Position numbers and translations under genes: made by a program
Assembly (NCBI RefSeq): GCF_019916025.1
Contig: NZ_CP079737.1
Coordinates: 558,001 to 622,000, forward strand
Direction of reading: 5' to 3'
Source: Paraclostridium bifermentans
GTDB lineage: Bacteria > Bacillota > Clostridia > Peptostreptococcales > Peptostreptococcaceae
Length of the DNA stretch: 64,000 nt
Shown here: piece after piece, positions 39,516 to 47,711 of the stretch
Layout of the letters: each line of letters opens with the position of its first letter
Position numbering within the stretch: the stretch's first letter is position 1
The notes under the pieces: model-generated
The model's input: only the letters and a program-made list of their open reading frames with translations
Told to the model about the DNA's origin: nothing
Databases searched by the model: none

Positions 39516-41561
39516 ATGGTTACTTTAGAAAAAGTTATGAATGTTACTAATGAAGAAATTAAAGATGCAATGACTATAAAATTGGATTATGTACCAAGTG
39601 AAATACCACAATTTATAGAAGGCATAAGAAGGGCTCCAAAAAGAGAGGCAAAATTATCTCAATCAGATATAAAATTAGCATTAAACAATGCATTAAGATA
39701 TATACCAGAAGAATATCATGAAAAATTAGCTCCAGAATTTTTAAATGAATTAATGACTACTGGAAGAATTTATGGATATAGATTCAGACCAGAAGGTAAT
39801 ATAAAAGCAAAAACAATAGATGAATATAAAGGGAAATGTACTGAAGCTAGAGCATTCCAAGTAATGATAGACAATAACTTGGATTTTGATATAGCTTTAT
39901 ATCCATATGAGTTAGTTACTTATGGTGAAACAGGCCAAGTATTCCAAAACTGGATGCAGTACAATTTGATTAAAAAATATTTAGAAGTAATGAACCAAGA
40001 TCAAACATTAGTAATACAATCAGGACATCCTGTTGGATTATTTAAATCTAAGCCAGATGCGCCTAGAGTAATAATAACTAATGGTCTGATGATAGGAATG
40101 TTTGATAATCAAGAGGACTGGAAAAGAGCAGCAGCTATAGGTGTATCTAATTATGGGCAAATGACAGCTGGAGGATGGATGTATATAGGACCACAAGGTA
40201 TTGTTCATGGTACTTACTCAACATTATTAAACGCTGGAAGGTTAATACTTGGAATACCAGAAAAAGATGATTTAGCTGGAAAACTATTTGTAACTTCAGG
40301 ACTTGGAGGAATGAGTGGAGCTCAAGGAAAAGCTGTAGAAATCGCTGGTGGAGTAGGTATAATAGCTGAAGTTGATTATTCAAGAATAGAAACTAGATAC
40401 ACTCAAGGCTGGGTAAGTAAAGTTGCTAAAACATGCGAAGAGGCATTTATTCTAGCTAAAGAATGTATGGATAAAAAAGAAGCTTGTGCAATAGCTTATA
40501 ATGGCAACATAGTGGACTTATTAGAATATGCAGTAGAAAAAGATATACATATAGATTTATTATCAGACCAAACATCTTGTCATGCCGTTTATGATGGAGG
40601 ATATTGCCCTCAAGGGATAACTTTTGAAGAAAGAACGAAACTTTTAGCTAATGATAAAGATAAGTTTGTACAATTAGTAGATGAAACTCTAAAGGCTCAC
40701 TTTAAAGTAATTCAAAAATTAACAAACAAAGGAAGTTACTTCTTTGATTATGGGAATAGTTTTATGAAAGCTATTTATGATGCTGGATGCCAAGAGATAT
40801 CTAAAAATGGAGTAGATGAAAAAGATGGATTTATATTCCCATCATATGTTGAAGATATATTAGGACCACAACTATTTGACTATGGATATGGGCCGTTTAG
40901 ATGGGTATGTTTAAGTGGAAAAAGAGAAGATTTAATAAAAACTGATAAAGCAGCTATGGATTGTATAGATCCAAATAGAAGATATCAAGATAGAGATAAC
41001 TGGATATGGATAAGAGATGCTGAGAAAAATGGTTTAGTTGTAGGATCTCAAGCTAGAATACTTTACCAAGATGCTATGGGAAGAACTAATATAGCTCTTA
41101 AGTTCAATGAAATGGTAAGAAAAGGAGAAATAGGACCTGTTATACTAGGTAGAGACCATCATGATGTGTCAGGAACAGATTCTCCATTTAGAGAAACATC
41201 TAATATAAAAGATGGAAGCAATATAATGGCTGATATGGCTACTCATTGCTTTGCGGGTAATGCAGCTAGAGGAATGAGTTTAATAGCTCTACATAATGGT
41301 GGTGGAGTAGGAATAGGAAAATCTATAAATGGCGGATTTGGAATGGTTCTTGATGGATCTCATAGAGTAGATGAAATATTAAGAACAGCTATGCCTTGGG
41401 ATGTTATGGGAGGAGTTGCTAGACGTGCTTGGGCTAGAAATGAAAACTCTATAACAACAGTTATGGAATACAATAAAATGTGTTATGGTCAAGACCATAT
41501 AACACTACCATATATAGTAGATGAAGATTTAATAAATCAAGTTATAGAGGCAAGTAAATAA
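39516..41561 (+). CDS. hutU: Urocanate hydratase
   Basis: A 681-residue NAD-dependent enzyme converting urocanate to imidazolone propionate. Motifs include SGHPVGLFKS, GGWMYIGPQGIVHGTY near residue 213, TSGLGGMSGAQGKA near 259 and GRDHHDVSGTDSPFRET near 547. It belongs to the longer urocanase form (about 660-680) rather than the 550-residue form. It starts 23 bases after hutH and is followed by a large hairpin. Confidence 0.96.
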   Translation: MVTLEKVMNVTNEEIKDAMTIKLDYVPSEIPQFIEGIRRAPKREAKLSQSDIKLALNNALRYIPEEYHEKLAPEFLNELMTTGRIYGYRFRPEGNIKAKTIDEYKGKCTEARAFQVMIDNNLDFDIALYPYELVTYGETGQVFQNWMQYNLIKKYLEVMNQDQTLVIQSGHPVGLFKSKPDAPRVIITNGLMIGMFDNQEDWKRAAAIGVSNYGQMTAGGWMYIGPQGIVHGTYSTLLNAGRLILGIPEKDDLAGKLFVTSGLGGMSGAQGKAVEIAGGVGIIAEVDYSRIETRYTQGWVSKVAKTCEEAFILAKECMDKKEACAIAYNGNIVDLLEYAVEKDIHIDLLSDQTSCHAVYDGGYCPQGITFEERTKLLANDKDKFVQLVDETLKAHFKVIQKLTNKGSYFFDYGNSFMKAIYDAGCQEISKNGVDEKDGFIFPSYVEDILGPQLFDYGYGPFRWVCLSGKREDLIKTDKAAMDCIDPNRRYQDRDNWIWIRDAEKNGLVVGSQARILYQDAMGRTNIALKFNEMVRKGEIGPVILGRDHHDVSGTDSPFRETSNIKDGSNIMADMATHCFAGNAARGMSLIALHNGGGVGIGKSINGGFGMVLDGSHRVDEILRTAMPWDVMGGVARRAWARNENSITTVMEYNKMCYGQDHITLPYIVDEDLINQVIEASK

Positions 41562-41569
41562 TAAGGTTA

Positions 41570-41618
41570 AAATTTTAAGTTACTGCGCTTATTGCGCTAG
41601 CGTAGTAACTTAAAATTT
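41570..41618 (+). other. 20-bp hairpin between hutU and ftcD
   Basis: AAATTTTAAGTTACTGCGCT (41570-41589) pairs with AGCGTAGTAACTTAAAATTT (41599-41618) with one G-U, around a 9-base loop. No T-run follows, so it is more likely an RNA-processing or stability element within the operon than a full terminator. Confidence 0.75.
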
Positions 41619-41664
41619 ATATATAACATAACTATTAAAATTAGAATATAGGGGGAGAATTAAT

Positions 41665-42558
41665 ATGGCTATAGTGCAATGTGTACCTAATTTTAGTGAA
41701 GGTAGGGATTTAGAAAAAATTGAAAAGATAGTATCACCACTTAGAGGAAAAGAGGGAGTTAAGCTTTTAAACTATGAAGCAGACAAGGATTATAATAGAG
41801 TAGTAGTTACTGTTATAGGTGAGCCTAAGGCAGTTAAAAATGCAGTGTTAGAGTCTATAGGGGTAGCTAAAGATTTAATAGATATGAACACTCATAAAGG
41901 ACAACACTCTAGATTTGGAGCTACAGATGTTTGCCCATTTATACCTATAAAGGGCATGACAATGGATGAAGCTGTAGAGCTTGCAAAAGAGTTAGGTGAA
42001 GATGTTGCAAAATTATATAATATACCTGTGTTTTTATATGAATGTGCAGCTTCAAAACCTGAAAGAGAAAATCTAGCTAAGGTAAGAAAAGGAGAGTATG
42101 AAGGATTAGATGCTAAATTTGAAGATCCTAATTGGGTACCTGATTTTGGACAAGCTAAAAAGCATCCGAATGCAGGTGCTATAGCTATAGGAGCTAGAAA
42201 ACCTTTGATAGCTTATAATATAAACTTGGATACTCCAAATATAGATATAGCATCAAGCATAGCAAAAACTATAAGACACTCAAGTGGAGGATATAAATTT
42301 ATAAAAGCTGGACCTGTAGAGATTCCAGAAAGAGGAATAACTCAGGTTACTATGAATTTAACTGATTATTCAAAAACTGCTATGTATAGAGCTTTTGAAG
42401 CTGTAAAAATGGAAGCAAAAAGATATGGAGTTAATGTAATGGGAAGTGAAATCGTAGGGCTTTGTCCTATGGAAGCTTTAGTTGACTGTGCTTCTTATTA
42501 TTTAGGACTTGAAAATTTCTCTTTAGATAAAGTTCTAGAGACTAGTTTAATGGAGTAG
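41665..42558 (+). CDS. ftcD: Glutamate formimidoyltransferase
   Basis: A 297-residue enzyme moving the formimino group of N-formimino-L-glutamate to tetrahydrofolate, releasing glutamate. Family motifs: CVPNFSEGRD at the N-terminus, HKGQHSRFGATDVCPF near residue 78, HPNAGAIAIGARKPLIAYN near 168 and EIVGLCPMEAL near 270. It is the single-domain form; the cyclodeaminase is a separate gene (fchA) in the same cluster. Ribosome binding site AGGGGGAGA. Confidence 0.94.
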   Translation: MAIVQCVPNFSEGRDLEKIEKIVSPLRGKEGVKLLNYEADKDYNRVVVTVIGEPKAVKNAVLESIGVAKDLIDMNTHKGQHSRFGATDVCPFIPIKGMTMDEAVELAKELGEDVAKLYNIPVFLYECAASKPERENLAKVRKGEYEGLDAKFEDPNWVPDFGQAKKHPNAGAIAIGARKPLIAYNINLDTPNIDIASSIAKTIRHSSGGYKFIKAGPVEIPERGITQVTMNLTDYSKTAMYRAFEAVKMEAKRYGVNVMGSEIVGLCPMEALVDCASYYLGLENFSLDKVLETSLME

Positions 42559-42563
42559 AATAT

Positions 42564-43850
42564 ATGGTTGCTGATCTAATTATTAAAAATATAGGAAAAC
42601 TAGCTACTATGAAAGGTGATGCACCTTTTATAGGAAAAGCGATGAATGATATAGAAATAATAGAAAATGCATATGTTGCAATAAAAGATGGTAGATTTTG
42701 CGATATAGGAATAGATGATGGTTATAAACATCTAATAAATCAAAATACAGAAATTAAAGATGCAGAAGGAAAATTGGTAACTCCAGGGCTTATAGATGCA
42801 CATACACATCTAGTTCATGGAGGAAGTAGAGAGAATGAATTTGCAAAAAAACTTGCAGGAGTGCCTTATTTAGAAATATTAAAAAGTGGAGGAGGAATAT
42901 TAAGTACAGTCAAAAGTACTAAAAGTTCTACGTTTAAAGAGTTATATGAAAAAGCATATAAAAGTTTAGATAGAATGTTAGAATTTGGAGTAACAACAGT
43001 AGAAGCAAAAAGTGGATATGGATTAGAAATAGATACAGAAATAAAACAATTAGAGGTAGCTAAAGCTTTAAGCGAAAAACACTCTATAGATTTAGTCAGT
43101 ACTTTTTTGGGCGCTCACGCGATTCCTGTTGAATATAAAGAAAATCCGGATAAATTTGTAGATATTTTGATAAATGATATGATGCCAAAGGTTAAGGATC
43201 TTGATTTAGCTGAATTTTGTGATGTATTTTGCGAGGATGCAGTATTTGATATAAAACAGACTAGAAAAATATTTAAAAGAGCAAAAGAACTAGGGTACAA
43301 GTTAAAAATACACGCGGATGAAATAGTTTCTTTAGGTGGAGCTGAGCTTTCAGCTGAAATGGGATGTATATCGGCTGATCACTTAATGGCAGCTAGTGAT
43401 AATGGGATAATGGCGATGGCTGATAAAGGTGTTATTGCTAATATTCTTCCAGGAACATCTTTTAACCTAAATAAAAATTACGCTGATGCTAGAAAAATGA
43501 TAAACTCTGGAGTTGCAGTATCCTTATCTAGCGATTATAATCCAGGAAGTTGTCCAAGTGAAAATCTTCAGTTTGTAATGCAGTTAGGTTGTCTAGGGCT
43601 TAAAATGACGCCTAATGAGGTTTTAAGTGGTGTTACAATAAACGCTGCATGTGCGATAGATAGAGATAGTGAAATTGGATCCATTGAAATAGGGAAAAAA
43701 GCTGACTTAGTAATATTTGACGCTCCAAATGTGGAGTACTTAATGTATCATTTTGGTATAAATCACACGCACTGTGTATATAAAAATGGAGAGCTTGTTG
43801 TAAATAATAAACAAATACTAAAAAAAGAAACTGAGAGTATTTTAAGTTAG
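42564..43850 (+). CDS. hutI: Imidazolonepropionase
   Basis: A 428-residue metal-dependent amidohydrolase opening imidazolone propionate to N-formimino-L-glutamate. Metal and substrate motifs are LIDAHTHLVHGGSRENEF near residue 77, EAKSGYGL near 150, FLGAHAIP near 185, KIHADEI near 248 and LSSDYNPGSCPSENLQF near 322. The start is ATG 42564, 5 bases after ftcD, so the two are translationally close. Confidence 0.95.
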   Translation: MVADLIIKNIGKLATMKGDAPFIGKAMNDIEIIENAYVAIKDGRFCDIGIDDGYKHLINQNTEIKDAEGKLVTPGLIDAHTHLVHGGSRENEFAKKLAGVPYLEILKSGGGILSTVKSTKSSTFKELYEKAYKSLDRMLEFGVTTVEAKSGYGLEIDTEIKQLEVAKALSEKHSIDLVSTFLGAHAIPVEYKENPDKFVDILINDMMPKVKDLDLAEFCDVFCEDAVFDIKQTRKIFKRAKELGYKLKIHADEIVSLGGAELSAEMGCISADHLMAASDNGIMAMADKGVIANILPGTSFNLNKNYADARKMINSGVAVSLSSDYNPGSCPSENLQFVMQLGCLGLKMTPNEVLSGVTINAACAIDRDSEIGSIEIGKKADLVIFDAPNVEYLMYHFGINHTHCVYKNGELVVNNKQILKKETESILS

Positions 43851-43884
43851 TTATTAGCAAAAATCTTTAAGGGAGGATTTTAAT

Positions 43885-44538
43885 ATGAGATTAGTTGAAA
43901 TGACGGTAGAAGATTTTTCAAAAGAAGTAGATTCAAACTCTCCTGCACCAGGGGGAGGATCTGTTTCAGCTCTAGCATCAAATATAGGTGTAAGTTTAGC
44001 TAGAATGATGGCCAACTTGAGTTTTGGAAAGAAAAAATATGAGAGCTTGGATGAAGATATACGAAAAGAATTTACAGAAAGATTTAATAAATTAGGAGAT
44101 ATAAGAGAAGAATTATTAATATTAGTAGATAAAGATACTGAATCATTTGATGCATATATGAAAGCATTAAAAATGCCTAAAGAAACAGATGAAGAAAAAA
44201 TTGTTAGAAAAGAAGCTATAAAATGTGCAACTGAATTTTCTATAGAGGTTCCTTTTAAAACAGCATCTATATCTTTAGAATCTTTAAAACTATTAAGTTT
44301 TATGGCTAAGTATGGAAATCAAAATGCAATTACGGATATAGGGGTAGGAACTCTTCTTATATACACAGGTATAGAAGGGGCTATACTTAATGTTAAAGTG
44401 AATTTACTTGGATTAGATGATGAGTCTATGGTAAGTGAATATACTAAAGATTGTAATACTATATTAAATAAAGCTTGTGAGATTAAAGATGAGATACTTG
44501 GAAATATACATAATGATTTAAATCCAATTAAAGCGTAA
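43885..44538 (+). CDS. fchA: Formiminotetrahydrofolate cyclodeaminase/methenyl-THF cyclohydrolase family
   Basis: A 217-residue helical protein starting MRLVEMTVEDFSKEVDSNSP with the glycine-rich APGGGSVSALASNIGVSLA motif. Members remove ammonia from 5-formimino-THF to give methenyl-THF or act as methenyl-THF cyclohydrolase. Beside ftcD, the cyclodeaminase role is the natural reading and completes histidine degradation into the one-carbon pool. Ribosome binding site AAGGGAGG. Last gene of the hut cluster. Confidence 0.9.
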   Translation: MRLVEMTVEDFSKEVDSNSPAPGGGSVSALASNIGVSLARMMANLSFGKKKYESLDEDIRKEFTERFNKLGDIREELLILVDKDTESFDAYMKALKMPKETDEEKIVRKEAIKCATEFSIEVPFKTASISLESLKLLSFMAKYGNQNAITDIGVGTLLIYTGIEGAILNVKVNLLGLDDESMVSEYTKDCNTILNKACEIKDEILGNIHNDLNPIKA

Positions 44539-44606
44539 AAAAAATTGATATCATTATGTTGCATAAGTTATCCACAAAAATTAGTTAGTATAATTTACTT
44601 AAGCGT

Positions 44607-44642
44607 AAAAAATGTAACCTATATTAGGTTACATTTTTTATT
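44607..44642. terminator. Bidirectional terminator between fchA and the CotL-like gene
   Basis: AAAAAATGTAACCT pairs with AGGTTACATTTTTT around ATATT. It lies between convergent genes. Confidence 0.92.
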
Positions 44643-44649
44643 TATATAT

Positions 44650-45108
44650 TTATTCATCTTGTTTTTTTACTTTTTTTACAATCTTTTTCACTTTTTTACT
44701 TGGAGTGCTTTCTTCAGTTGTTTTTTCAGATTTACCAGATTTAGTTTTTTTCTTGCTATCAGATTTGCTTGAATTAGAATTCTTAGAGTTTTTAGAATCT
44801 TTACTTGGTTGATCTGAAGACTTAGACTTTTTAGCTTTTTTACTACTTATCTTATCTTTAGCTTCAGCAGCAGAAATTTTAGTCATTATACTATCTATTT
44901 TCTTTCTTTGATTTTCATCTAAAAAAGTTTTAAACTTTTCAACAACTTCTTCTTTTCCTTGAAGAGTTTTTCCTATTTTAACAAGCTCATCCATAAGTTC
45001 ATCTTCTGATTTATCTTTATAGCCATCTGCTATTTCTTCAATTTTGCCTTTATCAATATTTTTTTCCTTTGCGAATTTTTCCATTGCTTCTTTATCTATT
45101 TTTTTCAT
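44650..45108 (-). CDS. Lysine-rich protein, possible spore coat protein CotL
   Basis: A 152-residue protein with about 43 lysines (28%). Residues 1-85 are helical and mixed-charge (MKKIDKEAMEKFAKEKNIDK at the start). Residues 90-152 are a low-complexity Lys/Ser tail ending KKIVKKVKKQDE. As I recall, C. difficile CotL, a coat morphogenetic protein, is also a small protein of about 26% lysine encoded near ccpA and cdeC, so composition and neighbourhood both fit. Without alignment, the CotL name is tentative. Ribosome binding site AAAGAGGTG. Confidence 0.6.
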   Translation of the reverse strand: MKKIDKEAMEKFAKEKNIDKGKIEEIADGYKDKSEDELMDELVKIGKTLQGKEEVVEKFKTFLDENQRKKIDSIMTKISAAEAKDKISSKKAKKSKSSDQPSKDSKNSKNSNSSKSDSKKKTKSGKSEKTTEESTPSKKVKKIVKKVKKQDE

Positions 45109-45248
45109 AAAAGCACCTCTTTCAATAATATATATTTGATTATGTTCATATTATTTATATATAGAAGTATCTAATAAATTATGATTAATAATATGAAAAA
45201 ATAAAAAATACCTATAAATAATATATATGCGAATTTATAAAAAAAGTA

Positions 45249-45276
45249 ACAATAATAGTAAATAAAACATAGTTTA
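45249..45276 (+). promoter_or_regulatory. Sigma-K-like promoter of the acidic protein gene
   Basis: AC at 45249-45250, 17 bases, then CATAGTTTA at 45268-45276, 36 bases before the coding start. It fits AC-N16/17-CATAnnnTA. Confidence 0.5.
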
Positions 45277-45312
45277 TATATTAGGAGTAGTATATAGTAA
45301 GGGGTGACAAAG

Positions 45313-46203
45313 GTGAACAGTTTACTATTTATATTAGGGATGATAGCTTTAAGTAATGGAAATATATCATTGTCAGATAATAAAACTGGTAGTTTAGATA
45401 TAAATCAAGAAATGGGAAGTATGAGGTCAAAATTAAATAAGAAAAATAATAAAATCAAGTTAAAAAACAAATTTAGACCAAAAAATATCGAAGATGAAGA
45501 AATTGATGAAGAAGATGAAGACGAGTTTGTTGAGGAATCTGATTATATTGATTCAGTATCTAGTTTTAACATAAATGATCTTGATAAAGGAATGAAAATG
45601 TTAGAATTAAGTGATGATGATTTAGATAGAGGTTTAGAAATAATAACCAGAACTAAAAAGTATATGGATAAAGATGAACGAAAAGTATTAATAAAAATAG
45701 AGAGCGTTTTAGATTTAGTAAGAGGTATAAAAAAACTTAGTAGTGTTGATTTGGTAGATAACGAAGATGAATCAGATTTTTTTAGAAGCATGGAAGAAGA
45801 AGATAAAAAAAATATGATGATTAAAGAGATAATAGAAGTTTTTCCGGAAAGCAAAAAAGAATCTGTTGAGAGAGCTCTAGACATGAAAAAGAAAATTGAA
45901 CTATTTGCAGAATTGTTCTTGCCTGATGATATAGGAGAAGAAAATAGTTCTGGATTTAGTTTAAGTTCATTGGCTAGTATAAATAATATAGGAAGTTTAA
46001 ATAACTTGAAGCTTTTAGGTAATCTTTTAAGAAGTGATAATAAACAGAGCAATTATACAAAAAATAATAAATATAATCATGTAAATAAAGAAGAAAATGA
46101 GGAAGAAGAGGAAGAAAATGATTTTGAAGATATGTTAGATGAAGATGAAAACTATGAAACAGATGACTATATAGACTATGATTATGTAAGGATAGATAAA
46201 TAA
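45313..46203 (+). CDS. Acidic hypothetical protein, possible spore-surface protein
   Basis: A 296-residue protein of no recognised family. A short hydrophobic N-terminus (SLLFILGMIALSNGN) is followed by a basic patch (residues about 40-55), an acidic run (DEEIDEEDEDEFVEESDYID), a helical middle (80-200), a Ser/Leu/Asn-rich segment and a second very acidic Asp/Glu/Tyr tail. GTG 45313 after AAGGGGTGA is preferred over GTG 45304 inside that site. A sigma-K-like promoter and the CotL-like and CdeC-like neighbours suggest a late spore-layer protein; this is inference. Confidence 0.72.
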   Translation: MNSLLFILGMIALSNGNISLSDNKTGSLDINQEMGSMRSKLNKKNNKIKLKNKFRPKNIEDEEIDEEDEDEFVEESDYIDSVSSFNINDLDKGMKMLELSDDDLDRGLEIITRTKKYMDKDERKVLIKIESVLDLVRGIKKLSSVDLVDNEDESDFFRSMEEEDKKNMMIKEIIEVFPESKKESVERALDMKKKIELFAELFLPDDIGEENSSGFSLSSLASINNIGSLNNLKLLGNLLRSDNKQSNYTKNNKYNHVNKEENEEEEEENDFEDMLDEDENYETDDYIDYDYVRIDK

Positions 46204-46286
46204 AAGTAGAAAAAGAACGAAAAATTTATAAATTTGCTAATTAAAAATGCTTTCAAAAATTTGAAATTTATTATATAATAAAAATA

Positions 46287-46506
46287 TGAAATCCTGGAGC
46301 ATGCGACAGTGCTTATTTAAATTCAACCGACAAAGTTTGAACGGGAGTATGAGTTTAGCGGTGGATAAAATGCCCCTTCATAATTATGGGGGACTTTAAA
46401 AACTGCTAGTAGTACACCCACCTGGGAGATTCTCGGGTATGAATTTAGAGGGCCATCGGTGTTCTGGGGTAAAAAAAGTATTGTGATTTTCACAATACTT
46501 TTTTTA
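46287..46506 (+). ncRNA. ssrS: Structured non-coding RNA, probable 6S RNA
   Basis: A 309-base gap holds a TATAAT at 46274-46279 and a transcript of about 215 bases ending in a strong terminator. The ends pair: ATCCTGGAGCAT near 46291 with GGTGTTCTGGGGT near 46458, using several G-U pairs. Inner helices such as TAGCGGT with ACTGCTA and a CCCC/GGGG apical hairpin give one long irregular rod, the shape of 6S RNA. GC content is above the surroundings. No reading frame. The 6S identity rests on shape and size only. Confidence 0.6.
46478..46506 (+). terminator. Terminator of the non-coding RNA
   Basis: AGTATTGTGA pairs perfectly with TCACAATACT, flanked by seven A before and a T-run after. Confidence 0.93.
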
Positions 46507-46512
46507 TTATTA

Positions 46513-47529
46513 TCAATTGTAAAAGTTGCCCAATATTCCGAAAGGGTCTTTGCTTACAAAAACATTAGTAGATATATAATCTTTATCAGGTAAATAATTA
46601 GATTTAAAACAAGCCCTTATAAACTTATCATTTATACTAAACTCATCCTCATATGCTTCACTCCAAGTACAACCTAAATCATCCGAATAACAAGTATATA
46701 AAATATTTTTATATACATAAGATATGAATATCGAAGAGTTATACTTTAATATGGATGGATATAGATATAAGGATCCATCAGTTATAAACTTATTAATATT
46801 TTCATCAAATGAATTGTTATTTAAATATCCGTTTAAATATTTAATACTATATTTAAAGTCATTACTTTCACAATATGTTATATGGTAAAAATTAAGTTTA
46901 TCTTTTAGAACAGATAGATATATTTTATTTTCTAAAGAATTAGTTATACATATAGGATCATTCCAACTTAGGTTACTTAAATTAAAATGTGTACAATAAA
47001 CTTGTGGAAATTCATTATTTTCCTTAAAGTAAAAAATTGTTGGAACTTTTTCATTAAAATAAATTGTAAAGTTATCTAAAATAGGTAAATTTATAAAATC
47101 AATTTTATTTTCAAACCACTGTTTACCATTATTATAATGATGGAATAAGATAGTAGTAGCACAATCTTTATTAGTTAGATAATAAAATATATGTATTGTG
47201 TTGTTTATAAATTTTATATATGGAAATGTTATAGTATAGTTTTCAGAATCATAATCTATTGTATGGAGAGTTAAAAATTTATTACTATCATTATTTAGTT
47301 TTAAAATGTTTATTTTAGAATCTGAAAAAATTCCATATACATTGTCATTTGAATCTATATCAAAATAATAACTAGAAAAATCAATAGGAACGAGTGTTAC
47401 ACTTTCAGAATGAACCATTGAATTACTATTTTTAAAATATTTATAGCTCAGTCCGTTTTCACTTTTTATAAGTATCATATCTTTATTAGATTTTCTTACA
47501 ACATATGAACATTCATTAAAAAATCCCAT
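46513..47529 (-). CDS. Beta-propeller-like hypothetical protein
   Basis: A 338-residue protein without signal peptide or membrane helix, built of repeating short beta-strand units rich in Tyr, Phe, Asn and Ser. One unit, YSDDLGCTWSEAYED near residue 292, is a BNR/sialidase-type Asp-box sequence, and related SWNDPI and QWFENKI units occur, so a propeller fold is likely. No catalytic signature. ATG 47529 follows AGGAGGTAGTT. It is divergent from the CdeC-like gene and resembles the 197-residue protein on the other side of it. Possibly a spore-surface protein; function unknown. Confidence 0.75.
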   Translation of the reverse strand: MGFFNECSYVVRKSNKDMILIKSENGLSYKYFKNSNSMVHSESVTLVPIDFSSYYFDIDSNDNVYGIFSDSKINILKLNNDSNKFLTLHTIDYDSENYTITFPYIKFINNTIHIFYYLTNKDCATTILFHHYNNGKQWFENKIDFINLPILDNFTIYFNEKVPTIFYFKENNEFPQVYCTHFNLSNLSWNDPICITNSLENKIYLSVLKDKLNFYHITYCESNDFKYSIKYLNGYLNNNSFDENINKFITDGSLYLYPSILKYNSSIFISYVYKNILYTCYSDDLGCTWSEAYEDEFSINDKFIRACFKSNYLPDKDYISTNVFVSKDPFGILGNFYN

Positions 47530-47622
47530 AACTACCTCCTAAAATATATATTCTATAAATATATATTAACTCAGCAGTAAATTATTCTAATAAGAATTAA
47601 TTAATAAAAGACTAATTAAGTA

Positions 47623-47650
47623 ACAATTAGCAAAATACATGCATATTATT
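47623..47650 (+). promoter_or_regulatory. Sigma-K-like promoter of the CdeC-like gene
   Basis: AC at 47623-47624, 17 bases, then CATATTATT at 47642-47650, about 62 bases before the coding start. It misses the last consensus base. Confidence 0.4.
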
Positions 47651-47711
47651 AATTAGGCATAAACAAGAGCCTACATTTTTATAAGACGATCAAAAGGGAG
47701 GCCAAAACTGA

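Noticed and set aside
44545-44772. A 75-residue Phe-rich plus-strand frame
   Set aside because: It is the complement of the lysine-rich minus-strand gene, where AAA/AAG codons give TTT/CTT, and it has no ribosome binding site.
46287-46506. The structured RNA as RNase P RNA, SRP RNA or tmRNA
   Set aside because: It lacks the RNase P conserved core, the GGAAG/GCAG SRP apical pattern, and the tRNA-like ends and tag frame of tmRNA; 6S RNA fits shape and size best.
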